Assembly (NCBI RefSeq): GCF_014652475.1
Contig: NZ_BMYW01000005.1
Coordinates: forward strand, 70,692 to 134,691
DNA: 64,000 nucleotides
Direction of reading: 5' to 3'
Source of the DNA: Vogesella alkaliphila
GTDB taxonomy: Bacteria; Pseudomonadota; Gammaproteobacteria; Burkholderiales; Chromobacteriaceae
Shown piece by piece: positions 56,523-64,000 of this stretch. The notes beneath the pieces were generated by a model. It saw only the letters and a program-made list of their open reading frames with translations, made no database searches and was not told the origin of the DNA. Each line of letters begins with the position of its first letter. Position 1 is the first letter of the stretch. Both the position numbers and the translations under genes were made by a program.

Positions 56523-57971
56523 TCAGGTCCGGTCGCTCTGGTAGCCGCCACCCAGCGCCTTGATCAGGGCGACGTCCTGGGTGAATTGCTGGCTCTGCAG
56601 ATCGGCCAGCGTGCGCCGCGTGCCGATCACGCTGTCTTCTGCGTTCAGCACGGTCAGGTAGTTGCCCAGCCCGCCCTGGTAGCGTTCCCGGGCCTCACGG
56701 TAGGCCTGTTGCGCGGCCTGCAAGGCCGCTTCGCGCAGCTTCAACTGCGGATCCAGCATGCGCTGCCGGGTGGCCGCATCGGCGACTTCGCGCAGCGCCT
56801 GGGTCAGCGTCTGGTTGTAGCTGGCGACCGCGCTGTCGTATTCGGCGCGTGCCACCCGGTAGCCGCCTTCCAGCTGGCCGCCACGGAAGATCGGCAGGTT
56901 GATCGCCGGGCCGATACCGGCGATGCCGGCGCCGCCCTTGGTCAGCATGTCGATCCCGAGTGACTGGACGCCGACATAGGCGGCCAGGTTGACGTTGGGG
57001 TAGAAGCCGGCGTGGGCGACGTCGATGCGCCTGGCGGCGGCTTCGGCGCGCAGGCGCGCCACCACCAGATCCGGCCTGCGGCCGATCAGCTCGGCCTGTA
57101 CCGCGGACGGCAGGCCCTGGGCGCGGCTGAGGTCCACGCTCGGGCGCGCAATCGCCAGCCCGCGGTCCGGGCCGGCGCCGATCAGGGCGGCCAGGGCGTG
57201 GCGCTGCAAGGCGATCGCCTCGTCCACCGCGATCAGGTCGGCCTCCGCGGCGGCGCGGCGCGATTCGGCCTGGTGCACGCTGCCGATGGTTTCCAGCCCG
57301 TTCCGCTGGCGATCATTCAGCAGCGCCTCGCTGTGGCGGCGGACTTCCTCCGCCTGGGCGGCGGCATCGCGATCGGCATGCAGTCGTGCCAGTTCGGCGT
57401 AGGCGGCGGCGATGGCGCTGGTCAGCATCAGCCGGGTCTGTGCGGCTTCGGCCCGGGCGGCGGCCAGCTCAGACGTCGCGGCGGCGACGGCGGCGCGGTT
57501 CTTGCCCCAGAAGTCCAGCTCATAGCTGAAGTCCAGCGCCGCGCGGGCCGAGGTATTGAAGCCCTGCGGCATGGCGGCGCGGGGCGTGCCGTTGTTGTAG
57601 CTCTGCTTCTGGCGCGTCACGCTGGAATTCAGGTCCACGCCGGGGAGGCGGCTGGCGCCGGCCTGCTGGGCATAGCCCTCGGCCTTGAGGATGCGCGCCT
57701 GGGCGGTGGCCAGGTCCGGGGCGTTGGCCAGCGCTTCCGCCATCAGCTTGTCGAGCTGGGAATCGCCGTAGTGTTGCCACCACGGTTGCTCGGCCCAGCT
57801 GTTGTTGGTGCCGGCCAGGCTCTGGCTGCTTTGCAGGGTTGTCTCGGTGTGCAACTGCGGCTGCGGGCCGAGATCCGGCACGCTGGCGCAGCCGGCCAGG
57901 GCGGCAGCAAGTGCTAGCGCAAGGCCGTTCAATGCAAATTTGCGTGCTGGATTGTGCGGTTTATTGGTCAT
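56523..57971 (-). CDS. outer-membrane efflux lipoprotein (NodT/OprM family)
   Basis: The 482-aa TolC-like protein has a lipobox LAGC (Cys28), 'WWQHYGDSQLDKLMAEALAN' and 'LSYELDFWGKNRAAVAAATS'-type repeats (read here as FSYELDFWGKNR), and RRPDLVVARLRAEAA, all typical of RND/EmrAB outer-membrane factors. First gene of the operon. GGAGAG precedes ATG 57971. A palindromic control region lies upstream. Confidence 0.92.
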   Translation of the reverse strand: MTNKPHNPARKFALNGLALALAAALAGCASVPDLGPQPQLHTETTLQSSQSLAGTNNSWAEQPWWQHYGDSQLDKLMAEALANAPDLATAQARILKAEGYAQQAGASRLPGVDLNSSVTRQKQSYNNGTPRAAMPQGFNTSARAALDFSYELDFWGKNRAAVAAATSELAAARAEAAQTRLMLTSAIAAAYAELARLHADRDAAAQAEEVRRHSEALLNDRQRNGLETIGSVHQAESRRAAAEADLIAVDEAIALQRHALAALIGAGPDRGLAIARPSVDLSRAQGLPSAVQAELIGRRPDLVVARLRAEAAARRIDVAHAGFYPNVNLAAYVGVQSLGIDMLTKGGAGIAGIGPAINLPIFRGGQLEGGYRVARAEYDSAVASYNQTLTQALREVADAATRQRMLDPQLKLREAALQAAQQAYREARERYQGGLGNYLTVLNAEDSVIGTRRTLADLQSQQFTQDVALIKALGGGYQSDRT

Positions 57972-57982
57972 TGCGCTCTCCT

Positions 57983-57996
57983 ATAAGTAAACTTAT
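57983..57996. promoter_or_regulatory. palindrome ATAAGT-AA-ACTTAT upstream of the efflux operon
   Basis: Perfect 6-bp arms with 2-nt spacer, 12 bp before the outer-membrane factor start. Part of it (AGTAAACTTAT) recurs at 58053-58063 before tetR1. Likely an operator for the divergent regulator. Confidence 0.5.
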
Positions 57997-58041
57997 TGGT
58001 AAAGTTATAGCAACAAGCTACAATGACTGTCAATACTTAAC

Positions 58042-58057
58042 TTAACCGTACAGTAAA
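58042..58057. promoter_or_regulatory. candidate TetR operator before the first tetR gene
   Basis: TTAACCGTACAGTAAA is symmetrical about GTAC at 12 of 16 positions. It lies 18 bp before the tetR1 ATG and resembles the site before tetR2 (both contain AACCGT). Autoregulation is inferred. Confidence 0.5.
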
Positions 58058-58074
58058 CTTATGAGGAGAGAGAG

Positions 58075-58701
58075 ATGCGGGTGAAGAGCGAGCGCCGGCG
58101 ACAAGCGATTGTCGCCGCAGCGGCCGAAGTGTTCCTGGAGCGTGGTTACGAGATCGCCTCCATGGCGGAAATCGCCGAGCGATCCGGTGGATCGAAAGCC
58201 ACGCTGTACAGCTACTTTTCGTCCAAGGAAGCGCTGTTCCTGGTGGTGATGAAGCAACAGGCCGAGGAGTACATGGTGGAGGCGTTTGGCCGTCTGTCGC
58301 CGGGCGGTGATCTCGCCGCGACCTTGCAGAAATTCGGAGAGCACTATCTGAACGCGATCCTGCTCCCGGAGCTGCTCATCATGCGCAGCATCGTGATGGG
58401 CGAGGGGCCGCGCTCAGGCATGGGGCGGGTGTTCTTTGACAGCGGCCCGGCGCAAGGGTGGGGGCAGCTGGCGCAGTTTCTCGAAGGTGAAATGGCGGCC
58501 GGGCGACTGCGCCCCGCCAAACCCTGGCGGGCGGCCCTGCATCTGATCAATCTGCTGGAAGCCGACTTCCTCGAATTCTTCATGACCGGATTCGAGCAGA
58601 AGCCCGCTGCCGAGCAGATCGTGGAGTCGGCGCGGGAGGCGGTCCGGATGTACTTGCATGGCTACAGTCCGGCGCCGCTCCCGTGTGCGGCCGATGTGTG
58701 A
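58075..58701 (+). CDS. TetR-family regulator 1
   Basis: The 208-aa protein has an N-terminal TetR HTH (RRQAIVAAAAEVFLERGYEIASMAEIAERSGGSKATLYSYF) and a helical ligand domain with DLAATLQKFGEHYL. It is divergent from the efflux operon and about 35-45% identical by eye to the next gene. It probably represses the pump. GGAGAGAG precedes the ATG. Confidence 0.9.
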   Translation: MRVKSERRRQAIVAAAAEVFLERGYEIASMAEIAERSGGSKATLYSYFSSKEALFLVVMKQQAEEYMVEAFGRLSPGGDLAATLQKFGEHYLNAILLPELLIMRSIVMGEGPRSGMGRVFFDSGPAQGWGQLAQFLEGEMAAGRLRPAKPWRAALHLINLLEADFLEFFMTGFEQKPAAEQIVESAREAVRMYLHGYSPAPLPCAADV

Positions 58702-58777
58702 GGAAGGCAGGCCTGTGGCCGGGACCGGGTGAGGTGCGGCGTGCCCGTAGGTGAACGAAGGCGGCGGTTCGTGTTAT

Positions 58778-58794
58778 AACTAAACCGTTTGGTT
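58778..58794. promoter_or_regulatory. candidate TetR operator before the second tetR gene
   Basis: AACTAAACCGTTTGGTT matches its own reverse complement at 14 of 17 positions, in the promoter region of tetR2. Similar in core to the site before tetR1. Confidence 0.5.
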
Positions 58795-58851
58795 AAATGA
58801 CAGTGCCATCGGTGGGGAAGGATGAACACCGGGCGGAATAGTTGAGGCGGC

Positions 58852-59457
58852 ATGCGTGTAAAAACGGAAGACAGGCGCCAGGCCATTGTTGCCGGGGCGG
58901 CCAAGGTGTTTCTGGAGCAGGGCTTCGATGCCACGTCGATGGCGCAAATCGCTGCGCAGGTGGGCGTGACCAAGCCCACGCTTTATGGGTATTTCCCGTC
59001 GAAGGAAGACCTCTTCCTGCAGGTGATGAAAAAAGTGGCGACCGAGCTGCTGGCGGCTTCCTTCGAGCGCCTGGAGCCGGGCAAGGACTTGGGGCAGACC
59101 CTGCTGAATTTCGGCGAGCACTTTCTTGCCAATATGCTGCAGCCCGACCTGATCACCTTGCGCGGCATCATCATGACGGAGGGGCGGCGTTCGGGCATCG
59201 GGGCCATGCTGTTCGACAAGGGGCTGGCCCAGGAGATCGCAAAACTGGCGGCTTTCCTGGCGACAGAAATGGACGCCGGCCGGCTGCGCCAGGCCAGGCC
59301 CGACACCGCAGCCGCCCATCTGCTGGGCATGCTGGAGTCGGAATACCAGCAGCACCTGCTTGGCGCCGCCAGTGAGCCACCCACGGCAGAACAGGTTTTG
59401 CAATCCGTCCGGGATGCGGTATCGGTGTTTTTGCGGGGCTATGCGCCGGCTGCGTGA
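58852..59457 (+). CDS. TetR-family regulator 2
   Basis: The 201-aa TetR protein starts MRVKTEDRRQAIVAGAAKVF and has the HTH 'TSMAQIAAQVGVTKPTLYGY'. It shares the MRVK start, FGEHxL and C-terminal RDAV-FLRGY segments with its neighbour, so the pair is a tandem duplication that has diverged. It could control the efflux operon or other genes. Confidence 0.9.
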   Translation: MRVKTEDRRQAIVAGAAKVFLEQGFDATSMAQIAAQVGVTKPTLYGYFPSKEDLFLQVMKKVATELLAASFERLEPGKDLGQTLLNFGEHFLANMLQPDLITLRGIIMTEGRRSGIGAMLFDKGLAQEIAKLAAFLATEMDAGRLRQARPDTAAAHLLGMLESEYQQHLLGAASEPPTAEQVLQSVRDAVSVFLRGYAPAA

Positions 59458-59573
59458 CGCGGATGCGTCCGGCCTGCAACCGGCGGGATGGCACGCCAGC
59501 GCAGGCTTTGTGGGGCGCCAGCGCCGGCGCGCGGCCGCCGCGCAATCAAAGCAAGCCCGCCGCCGGCTTGCTT

Positions 59574-59579
59574 TATAAT
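59574..59579 (+). promoter_or_regulatory. -10 box of the hpnCDE operon
   Basis: A consensus TATAAT. The matching -35 is not clear. It would start transcription about 25 nt before ATG 59611, supporting that start over the in-frame ATG at 59578. Confidence 0.5.
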
Positions 59580-59610
59580 GCCGCTTTTGTTGACGGGCGG
59601 TGCGCAGGCG

Positions 59611-60450
59611 ATGTCGGTTGGTCATTACGAGAATTTCCCGGTCGGTTCCCTCCTGCTGCCGCGGCGCATGCGCCGCGCGGTGCACGTGATCTATCACTTT
59701 GCCCGTCATGCCGACGATATTGCCGACGAGGGCGACGCCCAGCCGGCGCAAAGGTTGGCCGCATTGCAGGCGCTGCGCGACGAGCTGGCGCGCATCGAGG
59801 CCGGCACCGCGCCGCAGCTGCCGCTGATGCAGGATCTGGCGCGGGTGATCGCCGCCTATCAATTGCCGCTGGCGCCGTTCTACGACTTGCTGTCCGCGTT
59901 CAGCCAGGACGTGGAGAAGACCCGCTATCAGGATTTTGCCGAGCTGGTCGACTACTGCCGTCGCTCGGCCAACCCGGTCGGGCGCCTGATGCTGGCGCTG
60001 TACGGCGAGCGTGATCCGCGCAGCCTGGCGATGTCGGACGGCATCTGCACCGCGCTGCAGCTGATCAACTTCTGGCAGGACGTGGCCGTGGACTGGCAGA
60101 AGGGCCGCGTCTACATCCCGCAGGACGATCTGGCGAAATTCCGCGTCAGCGAAGATCAGATCGCGCGTGGCGACGCCGGCGGGGTGTGGCCGATGCTGAT
60201 GGACAAGGAAGTGAAGCGCGCGCTCGCCATGCTGGAGGCCGGCTCGCCGCTGGCGCTGAAGCTGAAGGGGCGGCTGGGCTGGGAGCTGCGCCTGATCGTG
60301 CTCGGCGGCGAGCGCATCCTGAAAAAGATACACGACGCGCGCGGTGACGTATTCACGCAGCGGCCGGTGCTGACCGGCCGCGACTGGCTGGCGATCATCT
60401 GGAAGGCGCTGAGCGCGCGTTCCGGCAAAAACAAGAGGAGACGGGCGTGA
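59611..60450 (+). CDS. hpnC: hydroxysqualene synthase HpnC
   Basis: The 279-aa squalene/phytoene synthase-family protein starts MSVGHYENFPVGSLLLPRRMR, as typical HpnC. It has the first Asp-rich motif FARHADDIADEGD and the second QDVAVDWQKGRVYIP. HpnC converts presqualene diphosphate to hydroxysqualene. ATGA-type overlap with hpnD. A 13-mer copy is at 59751-59763. Confidence 0.93.
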   Translation: MSVGHYENFPVGSLLLPRRMRRAVHVIYHFARHADDIADEGDAQPAQRLAALQALRDELARIEAGTAPQLPLMQDLARVIAAYQLPLAPFYDLLSAFSQDVEKTRYQDFAELVDYCRRSANPVGRLMLALYGERDPRSLAMSDGICTALQLINFWQDVAVDWQKGRVYIPQDDLAKFRVSEDQIARGDAGGVWPMLMDKEVKRALAMLEAGSPLALKLKGRLGWELRLIVLGGERILKKIHDARGDVFTQRPVLTGRDWLAIIWKALSARSGKNKRRRA

Positions 60451-61292
60451 CCCCGCAGCAATACTGTGAAGACAAGGCCGCCAAGAGCGGCTCCAGCTTT
60501 TACGCCAGCTTCCGCTACCTGCCGCCGGCGCAGCGTGACGCGATGGTGGCGCTGTACGCGTTCTGCCGCGAGGTGGACGACGTGGTCGACGAGATCCACG
60601 ACGACAACGTGGCGCGTACCACGCTGGCCTGGTGGCGCAGCGAGCTGGCGGCGCTGTACCACGGCACGCCCAGCCATCCGGTGATGCTGGCGCTTAAGCC
60701 GCACGTGGCGCGCTTCGAGCTGCCGCAGGCTTGGCTGGCGGAGATCATCGACGGCATGCAGATGGACCTCGACGTGCCGCGCTACAACCGTTTTGCCGAC
60801 CTGCAGCTGTACTGCCACCGCGTCGCCGGCGTGGTCGGCCAGCTGTCGGCGCAGATTTTCGGCTATACCGACCGCGCCACGCTGAAGTATGCGCACGAGC
60901 TGGGGCTCGCGTTCCAGCTCACCAACATCATCCGCGACGTGGGCGAGGACGCGCGCCGCGGCCGCCTGTACCTGCCGGTGGAAGACCTGCAGCGCTTCGG
61001 CGTGCCGGCGTCCGAGGTGCTGGCCTACCGTGAATCGCCGCAGTTCGAGGCGCTGATGCGCTTCCAGATCGAGCGCGCGCGCGAGCACTACCGCCGGGCG
61101 TGGGACTTGCTGCCGGCGGCCGACCGCAAGGCGCAGCGCATCGGCCTGGTGATGGCGGCGATCTACCGCGCCACGCTGGACGAGATCGCGCTGGACGGCC
61201 CGGGCAAGGTGCTCAATCAGCGGCTGTCGCTGTCGCCGGGGCGCAAGATCTGGCTGGCGTGGAAAACCTGGACCTTCGGCTACAAGCCGTGA
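60447..61292 (+). CDS. hpnD: presqualene diphosphate synthase HpnD
   Basis: The 281-aa trans-isoprenyl synthase has 'SGSSFYASFRYLPPAQRDAM', REVDDVVDE and the second motif 'LTNIIRDVGEDARRGRLYLP'. It condenses two farnesyl diphosphates to presqualene diphosphate. It overlaps hpnC and hpnE by 4 bp each. Confidence 0.95.
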   Translation: MTPQQYCEDKAAKSGSSFYASFRYLPPAQRDAMVALYAFCREVDDVVDEIHDDNVARTTLAWWRSELAALYHGTPSHPVMLALKPHVARFELPQAWLAEIIDGMQMDLDVPRYNRFADLQLYCHRVAGVVGQLSAQIFGYTDRATLKYAHELGLAFQLTNIIRDVGEDARRGRLYLPVEDLQRFGVPASEVLAYRESPQFEALMRFQIERAREHYRRAWDLLPAADRKAQRIGLVMAAIYRATLDEIALDGPGKVLNQRLSLSPGRKIWLAWKTWTFGYKP

Positions 61293-62581
61293 CACCGCGC
61301 GTCGCCGTCATCGGCGCCGGCTGGGCCGGCCTCGCCGCCGCCATCACGCTGGCGCCTGCGGCCAACCTTGTGCTGTTCGAGGCTGGCAAGGTGGCCGGCG
61401 GCCGTGCCCGCCGGGTCATGCTGGACGGCATGGCGCTGGACAACGGCCAGCACATCCTGATCGGCGCCTATCGCGAATCGCTGCGCCTGATGCGGCAGGT
61501 GGGCGTCGATCCGGCGCGGGCGCTGGCATCGGCGCCGCTGTGCTGGCACCAGGTGGACGGCGTGCAGCTGCAGTGCCCGGCGCTGCCGGCGCCCTGGCAT
61601 ATGCTGGCCGGGCTGATGACGGCGCGCGGCCTGGGCTGGCGCGACAAGCTGGCACTGGCGCGAGTGTTGACCCAGCTCAGGGTGCGGCGCTGGCGGATCG
61701 GGCAGGATGTCGCGGCGCTGGACTGGCTGCGCCAGCGCGGCCAGTCCGGCGCCGTGCTGGACGGCTTCTGGACGCCGCTGATCCTGGCGACGCTGAATAC
61801 GCCGCCGGCGCAGGCCTCGATGCAGTTGCTGGCCAATGTGCTGCGCGACAGCCTGGGCGCCGCGCAAGCCAACGCCAGCCGCCTGCTGCTGCCGCGCACC
61901 GACCTGGGCGCGCTGTTCGCCGAGCCGGCGCTGCAGTGGCTGGCCGGTGCCGGTGCGCAGCTGCGCCTCGGGCAGCGGGTGCGGCACATCGACTGGCAGG
62001 CAAAGCGGCCGCTGGTGGACGGCGAGGCCTTCGATGCGGTGCTGATAGCCACCGCGCCGTATCACGCCGCCAGCCTCGCTGCCGACGAAAAGCTGGGCGA
62101 CTTGCTCAAGGCGTGGCAATACCAGCCGATAACGACCCTATACCTGCGTTTCGAGGGCAGGGTGCGCCTGCCGCAGGCGATGACCGGCTTGCAGCGCGGC
62201 CTCGGCCAGTGGTGGTTCGACCGCGAGGCGCTGACCGGCGAGGCCGGGCTGGTGTCGGTGGTGATCAGCGCCGCCGGCGAGCACGACACGCTGTCGCGCG
62301 CGGCGCTGACGGCGCGGGTGCTGGCCGAATTGCAGCAGCACGTGCCGAACTTGCCGCCCTTGGCGGCCAGCTGGCAGATCACCGAACAACGCGCGACCTT
62401 TGCGGCCAACGTTGGCCTCGCGCGCCCGGCGCCGCGACTTGGCGTAAAATCCGGCTATCTCGCGGGTGACTGGTTGTGTGCCGACTATCCGGCGACGCTC
62501 GAAGGCGCCGTCCGCAGCGGCATCGCCAGCGCCCATGCCCTCATGCAGGACTGGAAAAAAGAACATGATGCAAACGTTTGA
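61289..62581 (+). CDS. hpnE: hydroxysqualene dehydroxylase HpnE
   Basis: The 430-aa FAD-dependent amine-oxidase-like enzyme starts at GTG 61289 (GTGA overlap with hpnD). It begins TPRVAVIGAGWAGLAAAITL (dinucleotide-binding GxGxxG), then 'FEAGKVAGGRARRVMLDGMA' and LDNGQHILIGAYRE. It reduces hydroxysqualene to squalene. Two 13-mer copies (61357 and 62401). No squalene-hopene cyclase follows in the window. Confidence 0.93.
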   Translation: MTPRVAVIGAGWAGLAAAITLAPAANLVLFEAGKVAGGRARRVMLDGMALDNGQHILIGAYRESLRLMRQVGVDPARALASAPLCWHQVDGVQLQCPALPAPWHMLAGLMTARGLGWRDKLALARVLTQLRVRRWRIGQDVAALDWLRQRGQSGAVLDGFWTPLILATLNTPPAQASMQLLANVLRDSLGAAQANASRLLLPRTDLGALFAEPALQWLAGAGAQLRLGQRVRHIDWQAKRPLVDGEAFDAVLIATAPYHAASLAADEKLGDLLKAWQYQPITTLYLRFEGRVRLPQAMTGLQRGLGQWWFDREALTGEAGLVSVVISAAGEHDTLSRAALTARVLAELQQHVPNLPPLAASWQITEQRATFAANVGLARPAPRLGVKSGYLAGDWLCADYPATLEGAVRSGIASAHALMQDWKKEHDANV

Positions 62582-63314
62582 CAAAGACTATCTCGCCGGC
62601 CGCGTGCTGCTGGTGACCGGCGCCACGCAAGGCATCGGCCGCGAGACGGCGCTGGCCGCCGCGGGCCATGGCGCCACCGTGGTGCTGCTGGCGCGCAGCG
62701 TGAAGGGTCTGGAAAAGGTGTACGACGAGATCGTGGCGGCCGGCCTGCCGGAGCCGCTGGCGATTCCGCTGGACCTGCTCAAGGCCAGCGACGACGAATT
62801 CAATACCCTGGCGTTCCAGATCAAGCAGGCGGTGGGGCGGCTGGACGGCATCGTGCACTGCGCCGCGCACTTCTATGCGCTGTCGCCGCTGGTGGACCAG
62901 CGCATCGACGAGTGGATGAACCAGTACCGCATCAACACCGTGGCGCCGTTCGCGCTGACCCGCGCCTGCCTGCCGCTCTTGAAGCAGGCGGCCGACGCCA
63001 GCGTGGTGTTCGTCGGCGAGACCCACGGCCAGCATCCGGGGCCGTTCTGGGGAGCTTTCGGCGCCTCCAAGGCCGGCCTGGGTTATCTGGTCAAGGTCGC
63101 CGCCAACGAGTGGGACGTGTGGCCGCAGCTGCGCGTCAACCTGCTGGTACCGGGGCCGGTCAACTCGCCGCAGCGCACCCGTACCCATCCGGGCGAAGCC
63201 AAGAGCGAGCGCGGCGAACTGGCGGCGCTGATGCCGCACATGCTGTACTGGCTGGGACAGGCCAGTGCCGGGCGCAGCGGCGAGATCATCGAGCTGGATC
63301 TGCGTCCGTCGTAA
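62565..63314 (+). CDS. YciK-like SDR-family protein
   Basis: The 249-aa Rossmann protein has the cofactor motif TGATQGIG, the CAAH (NNAG-like) strand and PGPVNSPQRTRTHPGE. The catalytic YxxxK position reads F-G-A-S-K (GAFGASKAG), so the Tyr is Phe. Similar F variants occur in related betaproteobacterial proteins in my recollection. The Ser (FVGE segment) is also not canonical. Oxidoreductase activity is therefore uncertain. Start ATG 62565 lies inside the hpnE 3' end. Confidence 0.85.
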   Translation: MMQTFDKDYLAGRVLLVTGATQGIGRETALAAAGHGATVVLLARSVKGLEKVYDEIVAAGLPEPLAIPLDLLKASDDEFNTLAFQIKQAVGRLDGIVHCAAHFYALSPLVDQRIDEWMNQYRINTVAPFALTRACLPLLKQAADASVVFVGETHGQHPGPFWGAFGASKAGLGYLVKVAANEWDVWPQLRVNLLVPGPVNSPQRTRTHPGEAKSERGELAALMPHMLYWLGQASAGRSGEIIELDLRPS

Positions 63315-63329
63315 ACCACAAGGACAAGT

Positions 63330-63932
63330 ATGCGTGCCTATCTGTTATTACCAGCGTTGGCGCTGCTGAGCGGCTGTAACTGGGTGATGAATGTCAGCGG
63401 CCTGGCCGCCGAGGCCAACAAGGCCATCGGCGCCGCCTGCCGCCAGACCGGCCGTTCGCTGGAGGCGTGCTACACCCGCAATCCGGACGCGGACAAGGCG
63501 CAGATCTACGCCGGCTGGCGCGAGATGCACGAATACATGGCCAAGAACAAGCTGGAGACCATGGATCCGCCGCCGGAGCCTGCGCCGGACTTGTCCGCAC
63601 CGCTGGCCGCGGTCGACAGCAGCAGTGCAAAAGCGGCGGAACACGCGGCTCAAAAAAAAAATGAGCCAGCCCTAGCCTCGCTCGCCCCGCTGGCGAAGCC
63701 GCATTCGCTGACCAGTGCCGAAGCCGACGAACTGGCGCGCAACGACCCGCAGGTCGAGGCCGTTCTGTCCGCCATCCGCAAGAATGGCCGGGACGACATC
63801 AAGCCCAAAGACAGCGGCCCGTCGCCTGCGGAGCAGCGTCTGCTCAGCCTGATCAACGAGCAGAGCGCGCCACCGGCGGCCGTGGGGCAGGAGGATTCCT
63901 TCGGCAAGCCGGCCGCCATGGTCAAGAAATAA
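63330..63932 (+). CDS. hypothetical lipoprotein, 200 aa
   Basis: A signal peptide with lipobox LLSGC (Cys16) is followed by a Cys-containing region (AACRQTGRSLEACYTRNPD), a Pro/Ala linker and a helical C-terminal half. No family recognised. A run of ten A (63652-63661) encodes QKKN mid-gene. It follows the SDR gene by 15 nt, probably co-transcribed. Confidence 0.75.
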   Translation: MRAYLLLPALALLSGCNWVMNVSGLAAEANKAIGAACRQTGRSLEACYTRNPDADKAQIYAGWREMHEYMAKNKLETMDPPPEPAPDLSAPLAAVDSSSAKAAEHAAQKKNEPALASLAPLAKPHSLTSAEADELARNDPQVEAVLSAIRKNGRDDIKPKDSGPSPAEQRLLSLINEQSAPPAAVGQEDSFGKPAAMVKK

Positions 63933-63957
63933 TCACGCGCCCCGCGCTCCCTGTTGC

Positions 63958-63987
63958 AACCCGCTAGTGCCGGCACTAACGGGTTTT
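63958..63987 (+). terminator. rho-independent terminator-like hairpin
   Basis: Near-perfect inverted repeat AACCCGCTAGTGC / GCACTAACGGGTT with one mismatch, followed by TT, 25 nt after the lipoprotein stop. Confidence 0.65.
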
Positions 63988-64000
63988 GTCATTTTCTGAA

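Overview
This is a GC-rich chromosomal window from a betaproteobacterium, most likely order Neisseriales (Chromobacteriaceae, for example a Vogesella-like organism). The evidence is gene content and style: MetNIQ with a short MetN, a DUF2325 gene under a Fur-like box, LolCD, a 70-aa conserved betaproteobacterial protein, HpnCDE, and gene-length GC-rich coding. A 13-mer, TGCGGCCAACSTT, recurs about 20 times exactly on both strands. It looks like an uptake-sequence 'dialect' of the kind known from Neisseriaceae, but with a different core. The genus is inference only.

Layout. 1-7.6 kb: Fur-box DUF2325 gene, ABC1/UbiB-family kinase, NlpC/P60 peptidase, a small conserved protein, lolC-lolD, an MscS channel, a FixJ-type regulator and nudB. 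7.7-13.5 kb: a response regulator followed by a 1419-aa hybrid histidine kinase, separated by an 11-C tract whose +1 expansion would fuse the two, then an EEP-family phosphodiesterase. 13.5-17.9 kb: an Anbu (proteasome-like) operon with transglutaminase, GNAT acetyltransferase, alpha-E and circularly permuted ATP-grasp genes. 18-25.4 kb: a diguanylate cyclase, a FAH-type hydratase, metNIQ with a structured leader, a small gene, a foldback MITE and gltX.

25.5-32.3 kb is an accessory island next to tRNA-Glu/tRNA-Ala. It holds a PD-(D/E)XK protein with a strongly structured upstream region, an AT-rich two-gene PARIS-type anti-phage system (AriA ATPase, AriB DUF4435/TOPRIM), a Rep-family replication initiator with a candidate origin, a 50-aa ORF and a large serine recombinase. 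Three att-like copies of TGTCTGGCGT, each just after a terminator hairpin, partition the island into two modules. The 13-mer is absent from the island.

33.4-51.5 kb: a secreted metzincin protease, a 1009-aa exported surface-type protein, a lytic transglycosylase, GspB and GspA on the minus strand, then a divergent operon gspG-F-E, PilM/N/O/P-like proteins, a lipoprotein secretin and three more pseudopilin-like genes. This is a type II secretion/type IV pilus hybrid resembling MSHA biogenesis loci. 51.6-59.5 kb: a PAS-containing chemoreceptor, then an outer-membrane factor/HlyD/DHA2-MFS/MarR efflux operon with two tandem TetR paralogues divergent from it. 59.6-64 kb: hpnC-hpnD-hpnE (farnesyl diphosphate to squalene), a YciK-like SDR with Phe at the catalytic Tyr position, and a lipoprotein.
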